Shown piece after piece: positions 34,651-43,172 of a DNA stretch of 64,000 nucleotides. The notes beneath the pieces are model-generated. The model searched no databases and was not told where the DNA came from. It saw only the letters and a program-made list of their open reading frames with translations. The position numbers and the translations under genes are program-made. The stretch lies in assembly GCA_029569255.1 (NCBI GenBank), contig JAKQUO010000019.1:211175-275174 (forward strand), in the 5' to 3' direction. The stretch comes from Acidobacteriota bacterium (GTDB taxonomy: Bacteria > Acidobacteriota > Aminicenantia > Aminicenantales > Saccharicenantaceae). How positions within the stretch are numbered: the first letter of the stretch is position 1; each line of letters opens with the position of its first letter.

Positions 34651-35937
34651 TCAGCTTTCGCGGATGACGGCCAGGAGCTCCTCGCGGGTGCCGTCGGCCT
34701 GGCGGCCGGTGGCCATGGCCTTGAGGCCGAAGCGGCCCTTGGCCATCTCGTCCTCGCCGACGATGAGCACCCAGTCGGCCCCGAGCTTGTTGGCCCGGCC
34801 GAAGTGGGCCTTCATCCCCCGGTCCTTGAACTCCATCAGGCACTCGACGCCGCTCCCCCGGAAGAAGCGGGCCAGGGCCAGGCCGGCCTCCCGGCCCGCC
34901 CGGCCGAGATGGGCGACGTAGAGGAGCCTGCGGGCCGGGGCCCGGAGATCGGCGACGGAGAGCACCCGCTCGATGCCCATGGCGAATCCGGTGCCGCAGA
35001 TGTCCGGCCCGCCGAAGTCCTTCATCATGTCGTCGTAGCGCCCTCCGCCGAGCAGGGAGTTCTGGGCGCCGAGCGCCGGGGAGACGATCTCGAAAGTCGT
35101 CTTGGTGTAGTAGTCGAGGCCGCGGACGAGCCGGGGCTCGACCCGGTAGGGGATCCCCAGGACGTCGAGCGAGGCCAGGAGCTCGCCGAAGTGCTCGCGG
35201 CACTCGCGGCAGATGAAGTCCTGGATGCTCGGGAAGGCCGCCGCGATCTCCCGGCAGGCCTCGATCTTGCAGTCGAAGATGCGCAGGGGATTGGCCTCGG
35301 CCTTCCTCCGGCAGTCGGGGCAGAGGTCGGCCAGCCGCTTCCCGGCCGCCTCCCTCAGGGCGGCGCTGTAGGGCGGCCGGCAGGCCCGGCAGCCGACGGA
35401 GTTGACCAGGGTCTCGGTCCCCGTGACGCCGAGCTTGCCGAGCAGGGCGTGGGCCATGTCGACGATCTCGGCGTCGACGGCGGCGTCCTTCTCGCCGAAG
35501 ACCTCGATGTCGATCTGATGGAACTGGCGGTAGCGGCCCTTCTGGGGCTTGTCGTAGCGGAACATGGGCCCCATGAAGTAGTAGCGCATGGGGGCGCCCT
35601 CGAGGTCGAGCCGGTGCTCGATGATGGCCCGGACGACCGAGGGGGTGTACTCCGGCCGCAGGGTCAGGGACCGCCCGCCCCTGTCGGTGAAGGTGTACAT
35701 CTCCTTGGTGACGACGTCGGACGTCGCGCCGGTGCCCTTCTCGAAGAGCTCGGTCGGCTCGAAGACCGGGGCCCGGAGCTCGCGAAAGCGGTAGAGCTCG
35801 AAGGTCTCGCGGGCCAGGCGCTCCAGGGCCTGCCACTTCTCGACCTCGCCGGGGAGGATGTCGTGGGTGCCCTTGATCGCCTGCGGGGGGGCGGGCTCCG
35901 CTTTGGCCCCGGGGCGTTCCGGCTTGATGGCGGTCAC
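34651..35937 (-). CDS. hisS: Histidyl-tRNA synthetase
   Basis: 428 residues from GTG 35937, which overlaps the accA stop as GTGA; the longer open frame upstream is a shadow of accA. Class II features: KGTHDILPGE, motif 2 MFRYDKPQKGRYRQFHQID, the histidine loops RGLDYYTKTTFEI and GGGRYDDM, and a C-terminal anticodon domain. A four-Cys cluster (CRAC, CPDC, then IFDCKIEAC) in the insertion is common in this HisRS subgroup. Translationally coupled to accA. Confidence 0.96.
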   Translation of the reverse strand: MTAIKPERPGAKAEPAPPQAIKGTHDILPGEVEKWQALERLARETFELYRFRELRAPVFEPTELFEKGTGATSDVVTKEMYTFTDRGGRSLTLRPEYTPSVVRAIIEHRLDLEGAPMRYYFMGPMFRYDKPQKGRYRQFHQIDIEVFGEKDAAVDAEIVDMAHALLGKLGVTGTETLVNSVGCRACRPPYSAALREAAGKRLADLCPDCRRKAEANPLRIFDCKIEACREIAAAFPSIQDFICRECREHFGELLASLDVLGIPYRVEPRLVRGLDYYTKTTFEIVSPALGAQNSLLGGGRYDDMMKDFGGPDICGTGFAMGIERVLSVADLRAPARRLLYVAHLGRAGREAGLALARFFRGSGVECLMEFKDRGMKAHFGRANKLGADWVLIVGEDEMAKGRFGLKAMATGRQADGTREELLAVIRES

Positions 35938-36890
35938 CGTTCTTCGAAGACCCCCAGCTTGCGGAGCTTGTTGTAGCGCTCCTCGAGAAGCGCCTCGACC
36001 GGCTTGCCCTCGAGATGCTTCAGCGCCTGGTAGAGGTGCCTGTCGACGTTCTTGAAGGTCTGCTCGGGGTCGATGTGGGCGCCGCCGGGGGGTTCGGGGA
36101 TGATCTTGTCGATGATGCCGAAGCCGAGCAGGATGGAGGCCCGGATGCCCAGGTTCTCCGCGGCCTGGTCGACGGCGTTCTGGTCCTTCCAGACGATGGC
36201 GGCGCAGCCCTCGGGCGAGATGACGGAGTAGAAGGCGTGCTCGAGCATGAGCATCTGGTCGCCGAAGCCGATGCCCAGCCCGCCGCCGCTGCCGCCCTCG
36301 CCGATGACGACGTTGACGACGGGCGTCTTGAGCCGGGAGATGACCTTCAGGTTGTTGGCGATGGCCTCGGCCTGGCCGCGCTCCTCGGCCCCGATGCCGG
36401 GGTAGGCGCCGGGCGTGTCGATGAAGGTCACGACCGGGAAGCCGTATTTCTCGGCCGTCTGCATGATCCGGAGGGCCTTGCGGTAGCCCTCGGGGTTGGC
36501 CTGGCCGAAGTTGCGGTCGATCCGGGCCCGGGTCGTCCGGCCCTTCTGGTGGCCGATGACGGCCACCGTCCGGCCCTTGTAGAAGGCCAGCCCGGCCACG
36601 ATGGCCGGATCGTCGGCGAAGCGCCGGTCGCCGTGCATCTCCATGAAGTCCTGGAACAGGAAGGCGATGTAGTCCAGGGTGTAGGGGCGCTTGGGGTGGC
36701 GGGCGATCTGGACGATGTTGACGGTCGAGAGGGCGGGCACGATCTTGGCCCACTCCTTCTCGATCTCCCGGCGGAGGGCGGCGATCCTGTCCTTCTTGTC
36801 GATGTCGTCGGTCTCGTCCAGGGCGTCGATCTGGTCCTTCAGGGACAGGATGCCCTTTTCGAGGCTATAAAATTCCGCCGATTTTTCCAT
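35934..36890 (-). CDS. accA: Acetyl-CoA carboxylase carboxyltransferase subunit alpha
   Basis: 318 residues from ATG 36890 (the frame extends to 36953 but that would run through the promoter). Hallmarks: LSTVNIVQIARHPKRPYTLDY, DRRFADDPAIVAGLAFYKGR, the CoA-binding ENLGIRA and GEGGSGGGLGIGFGDQ, and FYSVISPEGCAAI with the oxyanion residues. It forms the carboxyltransferase with AccD for malonyl-CoA synthesis. First gene of accA-hisS-aspS. Confidence 0.96.
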   Translation of the reverse strand: MEKSAEFYSLEKGILSLKDQIDALDETDDIDKKDRIAALRREIEKEWAKIVPALSTVNIVQIARHPKRPYTLDYIAFLFQDFMEMHGDRRFADDPAIVAGLAFYKGRTVAVIGHQKGRTTRARIDRNFGQANPEGYRKALRIMQTAEKYGFPVVTFIDTPGAYPGIGAEERGQAEAIANNLKVISRLKTPVVNVVIGEGGSGGGLGIGFGDQMLMLEHAFYSVISPEGCAAIVWKDQNAVDQAAENLGIRASILLGFGIIDKIIPEPPGGAHIDPEQTFKNVDRHLYQALKHLEGKPVEALLEERYNKLRKLGVFEER

Positions 36891-36924
36891 GCTCCGCTCT
36901 TTCAATGAGTTACGGCCTCGGCCT

Positions 36925-36953
36925 ATTCTAAGGGGGGGCGGGTGGCAAGTCAA
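36925..36953 (-). promoter_or_regulatory. accA-hisS-aspS promoter
   Basis: On the minus strand: TTGACT (36953-36948), 17 bases, TAGAAT (36930-36925). Identical in both boxes and spacing to the nikK promoter. Leader of about 28 bases. Confidence 0.8.
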
Positions 36954-37011
36954 GCCGGCTCGCAGGCCCGGCGGTCAGCGGCGGCCCCTGGACATGGGGG
37001 CCTCGTGGAAT

Positions 37012-37734
37012 TCACCTCTTGGCCCGGCGCTGGCGGACGACCTCGAAGAGGAAGACGGCCGCCGCCGCGGCGACGTTGAGGGAGCCGACCTTTCCGGCCA
37101 GGGGGACGGCCAGGACCTTGTCGCAGGTCTTGCGGACCAGGGGGCGGAGCCCCTTGCCCTCGGACCCGAGGACGATGCCGACGGGGCCGGTGTAGTCGAA
37201 GTCGTACCAAGGCCCCTCCCCCGAGCTCTCGGCCCCGACGAGCCAGAGGCCCTTCTCTTTGAGCTCCCCCATGGCCCGGACGAGGTTCGGCACCCGGGCG
37301 ACGGGGAGGTGCTCCAGGGCGCCGGCCGAGACGGTCTCGACGGTCTCCGTCAGTCCGGCCGAGCGGCGCTCGGGCAGGACGATGCCGTCGGCGCCGGCCC
37401 CCTCGGCGCTCCGGACGATGGCCCCCAGGTTCTGGGGGTCCTCGACCTCGTCGAGAAGGACGACGACGGGCTTGGCCGAGCGGGCCAGGATGTCCTCGAG
37501 GGAGGCGTATTTTTTGGGCGCGACCTCGGCCATGACGCCCTGGTGGCCCGGCGCGACCTGGCCGAGGCGGCGGACAGGGACGAAGACGACGGGGACATGG
37601 CGGGCCTTGGCCTCGCGGACGACCTCGCCGATCCGGGCGTGGCCCCGCTCCTGCTGGACGAAGACCTTGAGGACCCGCTCCGGGGCGGACCGCAGGGCCT
37701 CGAGGAGGGGGTTGATGCGGATGATCCTGTCCAT
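37012..37734 (-). CDS. rlmB: 23S rRNA 2'-O-methyltransferase RlmB (SpoU/TrmH family)
   Basis: 240 residues. A small N-terminal L30e-like substrate-binding domain (about 1-75) precedes the knotted SPOUT domain with motif 1 DEVEDPQNLGAIVRSAEGAG, motif 2 PVGIVLGSEGKGL and motif 3 VPLAGKVGSLNVAAAAAVF. It methylates G2251 in E. coli 23S rRNA. A TATAAT on the minus strand at 37757-37752 lies 17 bases before the start, so the leader is short. It faces the membrane protein gene at 37794. Confidence 0.92.
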   Translation of the reverse strand: MDRIIRINPLLEALRSAPERVLKVFVQQERGHARIGEVVREAKARHVPVVFVPVRRLGQVAPGHQGVMAEVAPKKYASLEDILARSAKPVVVLLDEVEDPQNLGAIVRSAEGAGADGIVLPERRSAGLTETVETVSAGALEHLPVARVPNLVRAMGELKEKGLWLVGAESSGEGPWYDFDYTGPVGIVLGSEGKGLRPLVRKTCDKVLAVPLAGKVGSLNVAAAAAVFLFEVVRQRRAKR

Positions 37735-37793
37735 GAGGGGCTCCTCCGGGCATTATATGCTAAAATGGCCCCGGATACCGACGGAGAAAGGCC

Positions 37794-38213
37794 ATGCCCG
37801 AAAGCATCAAGGTCGCCCGGATCGCCCTCGTCGTCGCGGCCGGGCTGAAGATCGCGACCGCGGCCCTGTTCCTGTTCATCTTCGGCGCCGGGGCCGTCCT
37901 CATCGGCTGGGGCACGGACAGGGCCGGCCTTCTCGGCAGCGCCCTCCTCGGCGCGGCCGGCGTCGTCCTGGCCCTGTTCTGCGCCGCCGTCGGCGCCTTG
38001 GACCTCGCCATCGCCGCGGGCATCGCCAAGGGGCGCCCCTGGGCCCGGCTCGCCGGCGTCGCCATGGGCGCCGTCCTGCTCGTCGGCTTCCCCGTCGGAA
38101 CCGTCCTCGGCGCCCTCGTCCTCATGGGGCTCCTGGGGAAGGACGCCAGGGACTGGTTCGGCGTCCCCAGGGTCTCTCCGCCGGCCGCGCCCGTCGCGCC
38201 GCCCGCAGCCTGA
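37794..38213 (+). CDS. Small membrane protein of unknown function
   Basis: 139 residues, not recognised. Four hydrophobic segments are visible: about 10-40 (LVVAAGLKIATAALFLFIFGAG), 48-70, 72-90 and 93-118 (RLAGVAMGAVLLVGFPVGTV), then a short Pro/Ala-rich cytosolic tail. The opening is preceded by GGAGAAAGG, a good SD. The region at 37755-37766 contains overlapping TATGCT and TAAAAT that could be its -10. Nothing in the neighbourhood points to a role. Confidence 0.6.
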   Translation: MPESIKVARIALVVAAGLKIATAALFLFIFGAGAVLIGWGTDRAGLLGSALLGAAGVVLALFCAAVGALDLAIAAGIAKGRPWARLAGVAMGAVLLVGFPVGTVLGALVLMGLLGKDARDWFGVPRVSPPAAPVAPPAA

Positions 38214-38333
38214 GGCGGGCCCGGCGGCGGGTCCTTCCCCGGCCGGCATCCGCCACGAAACGAGGCGGCGCCCGGACGCGGGGACGGACCCGGCGAACGG
38301 GCGGATGGAAGAGGCAGAAGAGGTCAGGCTGGC

Positions 38334-39119
38334 ATGATGAACGCAAAATACCCGGGGGAGCGCCCCGTGGCCAAGAGAAAGATCGTCGAGATCGACCGCG
38401 AGAAGTGCGACGGCTGCGGCCTGTGCACCACGGCCTGCGCGGAGGGGGCCCTGGCCCTCGACGCCGAGGGCAAGGCCGTCCTGGTCCGGGAGATCTATTG
38501 CGACGGGCTGGGCGCCTGCCTCGACGTCTGCCCCGTCGGCGCCCTCGAGGTCGTCGAGCGGGAGAGCGACGCTTACGACCCCCGGGCCGCCCACGATCAC
38601 GTGCTGAAGACGCGCGGCGCGGCCGCGGCGGCCAAGGTCCACGGCGCGGCGAGCGGCCGCGCCGGGCACGGCGGCTGCCCCGGCAGCCTGGCCCGCGAGG
38701 TCGCCCGGGAGCCCGGAGCCGGCCCCGCGCCGGCGGCGGAGGTCCCGTCGCGCCTGACCCAGTGGCCGATCCAGCTCCACCTCGTCTCGCCGGCGGCGCC
38801 CTATTTCCAGGGGAGCGACCTCCTCGTCGCGGCCGACTGCACCGCGTTCGCCCTGGGCGGCTTCCATGGGGAGCTCCTCGAGGGGAAGAAGCTCGTCATC
38901 GCCTGCCCCAAGCTCGACGAGACCCAGGGTTATGTCGAGAAGCTGGCCGAGCTCATCCGGACGAACGGGCTCGCCTCCCTGACCGTGGCCGTCATGACCG
39001 TGCCCTGCTGCGCGGGGCTCGAGCGCCTCGTCCGCAAGGCCGTCGAGCTCTCAGGCGTCGCGCTGGAGGTGAAGAAGGTCGTCGTCGGGATCGACGGGAA
39101 GATCGTCGTCCGGAGCTGA
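38334..39119 (+). CDS. 4Fe-4S ferredoxin-type protein with C-terminal domain
   Basis: 261 residues. The N-terminal ferredoxin domain shows C-x2-C-x2-C-x3-C (CDGCGLCTTAC) and a degenerate second cluster site ending CLDVCPVGA. A low-complexity His/Gly/Ala linker leads to a C-terminal domain of about 120 residues with a WPIQLHLVSPAAPYFQGSD start, two conserved-looking Cys sites (AADCTAFALGGFHG and IACPKLDE) and a late VPCCAGLERL. Such proteins recur in anaerobes near oxidative or metal-stress genes, function undefined. ATG 38334 is used; GTG 38367 with a GGGGGAG SD is an equal alternative that removes 11 residues. Confidence 0.8.
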   Translation: MMNAKYPGERPVAKRKIVEIDREKCDGCGLCTTACAEGALALDAEGKAVLVREIYCDGLGACLDVCPVGALEVVERESDAYDPRAAHDHVLKTRGAAAAAKVHGAASGRAGHGGCPGSLAREVAREPGAGPAPAAEVPSRLTQWPIQLHLVSPAAPYFQGSDLLVAADCTAFALGGFHGELLEGKKLVIACPKLDETQGYVEKLAELIRTNGLASLTVAVMTVPCCAGLERLVRKAVELSGVALEVKKVVVGIDGKIVVRS

Positions 39120-39150
39120 CGGCCCGCGGCCCGTCACGGCCCCGGGCGGG

Positions 39151-39795
39151 TCAGACCGACAGGGCGATCAGCAGCTGGGCCGGGAAATAGGTCCCCAGGA
39201 CGATGACCCGGGCCCCGGGGACCTTCCGGGCGAAGCGGTCGTAAGCCAACACCGAATCCGAGACGAGGAACAGGGCCGCCCCGGCGAAGGCCAGGAGCGG
39301 CTTCGTCCCGCCCCGGTCGATGTAGCGGGCGGCGGCCAGGCCGGCCATGGCCGTGATGGCGGCGATGTAGACGAAGACGGGGAACTTCATCGGGCCCAGG
39401 TGGGGGGCCAGCAGGAAGAACATCAGCAGGCCGTAGAGGACGAAGGGGAGGAAGGCCATCGCCGAGGGGGGCTGTCCCGGCCGCGGCCGGAAGGCCAGGA
39501 TGTAGAGGCACTGGGCGGCCAGGAAGGCGGCCAGGCCGGCCGTGAACCACCTGTCCGGGAACATCAGGGCCGCGTCGCCGAGGAGCGAGAAGCCCAGGCC
39601 GGCCAGCACGAGCGTCTTGTAGACGGGCGGCGCGGGGAGGGGGGCCAGGGCGGCCACGGCGACGATGAGTGCGGTCGCGAGGGGCTTCGTCACCAGGTGG
39701 GCGCGGCGGCGCCCCTCGATCTTCGACCAGGCGGCCAGGGCCCCCGCGACGAGCGCGGCGGCGCCCAGGGCGAGGGCGGCCGGCGACGGGCTCAT
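39151..39795 (-). CDS. YhhN-family membrane protein (lysoplasmalogenase-like)
   Basis: 214 residues with about eight hydrophobic segments. Family marks: the early VTKPLATALIVAV, GLGFSLLGDAALMFPDRWF with the conserved Asp, and GLAAFLAAQCLYILAF; later FLVSDSVLAYDRF. YhhN/TMEM86 proteins hydrolyse the vinyl-ether bond of lysoplasmalogens in animals; bacterial substrates are less sure. Plasmalogens occur mainly in anaerobic bacteria, so the function is plausible. Four bases after the ThyA-like gene, probably co-transcribed. Confidence 0.85.
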   Translation of the reverse strand: MSPSPAALALGAAALVAGALAAWSKIEGRRRAHLVTKPLATALIVAVAALAPLPAPPVYKTLVLAGLGFSLLGDAALMFPDRWFTAGLAAFLAAQCLYILAFRPRPGQPPSAMAFLPFVLYGLLMFFLLAPHLGPMKFPVFVYIAAITAMAGLAAARYIDRGGTKPLLAFAGAALFLVSDSVLAYDRFARKVPGARVIVLGTYFPAQLLIALSV

Positions 39796-39799
39796 GGCC

Positions 39800-40624
39800 T
39801 TACCTCCCTTCCTCTTTCTCCCGCCTCAGCCGTTCGCGGGCCTCCTCGAACATGGGCTCGGCGTAGGCGCTGGGCCAGGTCCGCTCCTCGAACGAGCGCT
39901 TCCCGACCATCTTCAGGAAGCCCTCGAACTCGTCGAAGTACGAGCCGTAGATGTGGAAGCTGTCGACGAGGTCGGCGTAGCGGCCGACGCGGACGGGGCG
40001 GCCGGTCCTCGCGGCGACGCGGCCGGCGACGGCGCGCTGCAGGTCGGTCAGGGCGAAGACGTTCATGTAGGCGGCCTTGTAGGCGTCGCGCGAGCGCCAG
40101 TGGGCGTTCATGTTCAGGACCGGCTCGCCGCGCTCGTCGGCCAGGACGCGGAACCACAGCCGCTGGAGGCAGGGCGGGTCCTCGGTCGGGGCGTCGAGCT
40201 TGGGGTTCCAGGTGATGGCCTGGGCCCGGCGGGTGTGCCCGGCCCGGGCCAGCCGGTCGACGGCCAGGCCGATCTGGTCCATGGTCTCGCCCTCGATGTC
40301 ATAGGCGAACAGCCTCTTGTGGTAGGTGTAGGTCCACTTGCCCTCCTCCGGCGCGATCCAGTGGTCGTGGACGCCCTCGACGACCTCCTGGCGGTAGACC
40401 TCGAGGTCCTCGAGCCCGCCCGGGAAGGCCCGGTGGATGCGGGGCTCGGCGAAGGGGTCCTCGACCGTCCAGAGCATGGTGCAGTCGCGGCTGGGCGGGT
40501 CGCCCGGCTTGTCGTATTCGGTCCTGACGGCGACGCCCTCACGCCAGCAGGCCAGGACCGCCTTTTCCCAGGCCTCGGGGAGGGTCCGGCCGGAGACGGC
40601 CAGGGTCGGGATGTTGCCGTTCAT
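39800..40624 (-). CDS. Thymidylate synthase superfamily protein
   Basis: 274 residues. The second half carries thymidylate synthase landmarks in order: PPCLQRLWFRV with the nucleophile-like C152, NMNAHWRSRDAYKAAYMNVF (171-190) corresponding to the QRSxDxxLGxPFN region with Asn188 kept, and DSFHIYGSYFDEFEGF (221-236) matching the xHIYxNH motif. The N-terminal 140 residues are divergent, with no classic folate-binding start. It resembles the archaeal or methanogen-type ThyA, or a pyrimidine hydroxymethylase, more than E. coli ThyA. No folate gene is adjacent. Superfamily call good, substrate open. Confidence 0.75.
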   Translation of the reverse strand: MNGNIPTLAVSGRTLPEAWEKAVLACWREGVAVRTEYDKPGDPPSRDCTMLWTVEDPFAEPRIHRAFPGGLEDLEVYRQEVVEGVHDHWIAPEEGKWTYTYHKRLFAYDIEGETMDQIGLAVDRLARAGHTRRAQAITWNPKLDAPTEDPPCLQRLWFRVLADERGEPVLNMNAHWRSRDAYKAAYMNVFALTDLQRAVAGRVAARTGRPVRVGRYADLVDSFHIYGSYFDEFEGFLKMVGKRSFEERTWPSAYAEPMFEEARERLRREKEEGR

Positions 40625-40736
40625 GTCGTCACCTCGCGCCTCGGGCCTCGCATCCGAGGGCCGTCTCGCTCCGTGAATGACTCAGGTTAGCACAGGGCAT
40701 GGCGGCGGTCAAAAGGGAAAGGCGGCGGCAGCGAGG

Positions 40737-40763
40737 TTGAACCCCGGGCCCTGATTGTATTAT
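40737..40763 (+). promoter_or_regulatory. Candidate promoter of the MGMT gene
   Basis: TTGAAC (40737-40742), a short 15-base spacer, TATTAT (40758-40763). It would give a leader of about 13 bases holding the SD CGGAGG. Confidence 0.45.
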
Positions 40764-40782
40764 CGTGCCCCCGGAGGCGGCC

Positions 40783-41280
40783 ATGCCGGGACCCGACGCG
40801 TACAGGGCCTTTTTCCGGTCCCCCATCGGGACGATTGAGATCGCGGGCACGGAGGCCGGGGTCTCCGGCCTCGATTTCTTCGACGTCAAGGAGGAGAGGT
40901 CCCTCCGGCGGACCCGGGGCGCCCCGCCCCGGCCGGTCGCCGCCGCCCTGGTCCAGCTCGAGGAGTACTTCCTGGGGAAGCGCCGGGCCTTCACGGTCAA
41001 GCTCGACCTCCGGGGCACGGAGTTCCAGCGGCGGGTCTGGCGGGAGCTCTTGGCCGTGGGCTACGGGAAGACGACGACCTACAAGGCCGTCGCCGAGGCC
41101 GTCGGCCGGCCCGCCGCCACCCGGGCCGTCGGCGGCGCCAACCACAGCAACCCCGTCTCGATCATCGTCCCGTGCCACCGGGTCGTCGGGAGCGACGGCC
41201 GCCTGACCGGCTACGGCGGCGGCCTGTGGCGCAAGGAGTGGCTCCTCCGCCACGAGGCCCGCGACCTCGCCCTGGGTTGA
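40783..41280 (+). CDS. ogt: Methylated-DNA--protein-cysteine methyltransferase
   Basis: 165 residues from ATG 40783 (SD GGAGG six bases upstream; GTG 40765 is in frame but lies at the promoter). N-terminal RNase H-like part (FFRSPIGTIEIAGTE; LVQLEEYFLGKRRAF), then GTEFQRRVWRELLAVGYGKT, a winged helix with RAVGGANHSNP and the active site IIVPCHRVVGSDG. It repairs O6-alkylguanine by suicidal transfer to the Cys. The last bases hold the -35 of the next gene. Confidence 0.95.
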   Translation: MPGPDAYRAFFRSPIGTIEIAGTEAGVSGLDFFDVKEERSLRRTRGAPPRPVAAALVQLEEYFLGKRRAFTVKLDLRGTEFQRRVWRELLAVGYGKTTTYKAVAEAVGRPAATRAVGGANHSNPVSIIVPCHRVVGSDGRLTGYGGGLWRKEWLLRHEARDLALG

Positions 41281-41307
41281 CAGCCCGGCCGCGGATGAGG
41301 TTAGAAT
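41277..41307 (+). promoter_or_regulatory. Promoter of the acyl-CoA ligase gene
   Basis: TTGACA (41277-41282) overlaps the MGMT stop; TAGAAT is at 41302-41307. The 19-base spacer is long; taking TTAGAA gives 18. Confidence 0.6.
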
Positions 41308-41340
41308 AGGGCTCGCCCGAACCCCCCAAGGAGGCTCCGC

Positions 41341-43116
41341 ATGGTCGAGACCCTGAGCCAGCTCTTCCTCAACACCTGCCGGACCTATGTCAAGGACGCC
41401 CTTCTCCTGGTCAAGAAGGACGGCCGCTACGCCCCCATCTCCACCCAGGAGTTCGGCCGCCGGGTCGAACACCTGTCGCTCGGCCTGGCCGACCTCGGCC
41501 TCGCCCCCGGCGACAAGCTGGTCATCCTGTCCGAGAACCGCCCGGAGTGGACGATGACCGACCTCGCGGCGCTGTGCGCCGGCGCGGTCACGGTGCCCAT
41601 CTACACCTCGCTCATGCCCGACCAGATCCGGTACATCATCAACGACTCGGACGCCAAGGTCGTGGTCTGCTCCAACCGGGAGCTGTGGCTGAAGGTCGAG
41701 GCCGTCCGCGCGGGGCTGCCGAACGTCCATCATTTCGTCCTCATCGACGAGGAAGGCCCGAAGGGCGTCGGCACCCTGGCCGAGATCATGGCCCGGGGCA
41801 AGGCCCTGGCCGCCGCCGACCCGGCGCTGTTCGAGAAGCGCGCCCTGGCCGTCGGGCCGGACGACCTGGCCTCGATCATCTACACCTCGGGGACGACCGG
41901 CGTCCCCAAGGGCGTCATGCTGACCCACGCCAACTTCGTCTCCAACTCGAAGGCCCTCGACCAGGTGACCGACTTCAGCGCCAAGGACACGATCCTGTCG
42001 TTCCTGCCCCTGTCCCACGTCCTGGAGCGGATGACGACCTTCTCCTTCCTCTACAAGGGGGCCACCATCGCCTACGCCGAGAGCATCGACACCGTGGCCG
42101 AGAACCTCCTCGAGGTCCGTCCGACCATCATGATCAGCGTGCCGCGCCTGTTCGACAAGATCTACGCCAAGGTCATGGACAACATCCTGGCCCAGTCGGC
42201 GGCCAAGAAGAAGATCTTCTTCTGGGCCCTCGGCGTCGGCAAGAAGCACGGGGCGCGGAGGATCCGGCGCCTGCCCATCCCCAAGGCCCTCGACTTCCAG
42301 TACAAGCTGGCCTCGAAGCTGGTCTTCTCCAAGATCGTCGAGAAGACCGGCGGCCGGGTGCACTTCTTCGTCTCCGGCGGCGCGCCCCTCTCGGGCGACG
42401 TGGCCGAGTTCTTCTACGCCATCGGCATCACCATCCTCGAGGGCTACGGCCTGACCGAGACCTCGCCCGTCCTGACCTGCAACACCTTCGAGAAGATGAA
42501 GTTCGGGACGGTCGGGCCGCCCGTGCCCGGCGTCGAGATCCGGATCGCCCCGGACGGCGAGATACTGGCCAAGGGCCCCAACGTCATGAAGGGCTACTAC
42601 AAGAAGGAGGCCGAGACCCGGGAGGCCTTCGAGGGCGGCTGGTTCCACACGGGCGACATCGGCCATTTCGACGAGGAGGGATTCCTCGTCATCACCGACC
42701 GGAAAAAGGACATCCTGGTCACGGCCGGAGGGAAGAACGTCGCCCCCCAGCCGATCGAGAACCAGCTCAAGGCCAACACCTACATCCAGACCGCGGTCGT
42801 CGTAGGCATGGGCCGGAAGTTCATCTCGGCCCTGATCGTCCCCGATTTCGACAAGCTCGAGGCCTACGCCAGGTCCAAGGGCCACGCCTTCAAGGACCGC
42901 CGGGAGCTCGTCGAGAAGGAGGAGATCGTCGCCTTCATGCTGGCCGAGGTCAACCGGTCGACGCCCCAGCTGGCCTCCTACGAGCGGATCAAGAAGGTCG
43001 TCCTCCTCGAGCGGGACTTCAACGCCGAGACCGAGCTGACGCCGTCGCTCAAGGTCAAGCGCCACATCGTCGAGAAGGCCTTCAAGGACCGGATCGACGC
43101 CCTTTACCGGGAATAA
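41341..43116 (+). CDS. Long-chain acyl-CoA synthetase (AMP-binding)
   Basis: 591 residues. A3 P-loop IIYTSGTTGVPKGVMLTH, A5 GYGLTETSP, A7 FHTGDIGHFDEEGFL, A8 DRKKDILVTAGGKNVAPQPIE: the adenylate-forming family, closest in layout to FadD15-type bacterial ligases. The N-terminal FLNTCRTYVKDALLLVKKDG and the linker with KKIFFWALGVGKKHG fit long-chain substrates. It activates fatty acids to acyl-CoA at the membrane. SD AAGGAGG precedes ATG 41341. A hairpin follows before radC. Confidence 0.93.
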   Translation: MVETLSQLFLNTCRTYVKDALLLVKKDGRYAPISTQEFGRRVEHLSLGLADLGLAPGDKLVILSENRPEWTMTDLAALCAGAVTVPIYTSLMPDQIRYIINDSDAKVVVCSNRELWLKVEAVRAGLPNVHHFVLIDEEGPKGVGTLAEIMARGKALAAADPALFEKRALAVGPDDLASIIYTSGTTGVPKGVMLTHANFVSNSKALDQVTDFSAKDTILSFLPLSHVLERMTTFSFLYKGATIAYAESIDTVAENLLEVRPTIMISVPRLFDKIYAKVMDNILAQSAAKKKIFFWALGVGKKHGARRIRRLPIPKALDFQYKLASKLVFSKIVEKTGGRVHFFVSGGAPLSGDVAEFFYAIGITILEGYGLTETSPVLTCNTFEKMKFGTVGPPVPGVEIRIAPDGEILAKGPNVMKGYYKKEAETREAFEGGWFHTGDIGHFDEEGFLVITDRKKDILVTAGGKNVAPQPIENQLKANTYIQTAVVVGMGRKFISALIVPDFDKLEAYARSKGHAFKDRRELVEKEEIVAFMLAEVNRSTPQLASYERIKKVVLLERDFNAETELTPSLKVKRHIVEKAFKDRIDALYRE

Positions 43117-43131
43117 TCTTTCCCCGGCGTG

Positions 43132-43157
43132 AGACGGGCGGCCGGGCCCGGCCGTCT
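43132..43157 (+). terminator. Hairpin between the acyl-CoA ligase gene and radC
   Basis: AGACGG..GGCCGGG pairs with CCCGGCC..GTCT, followed by TTTAT. A small bulge is needed. It is one of the few hairpins here with a T-containing tail, so a weak intrinsic terminator is likely. Confidence 0.45.
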
Positions 43158-43172
43158 TTATCGTCGGAAGCC

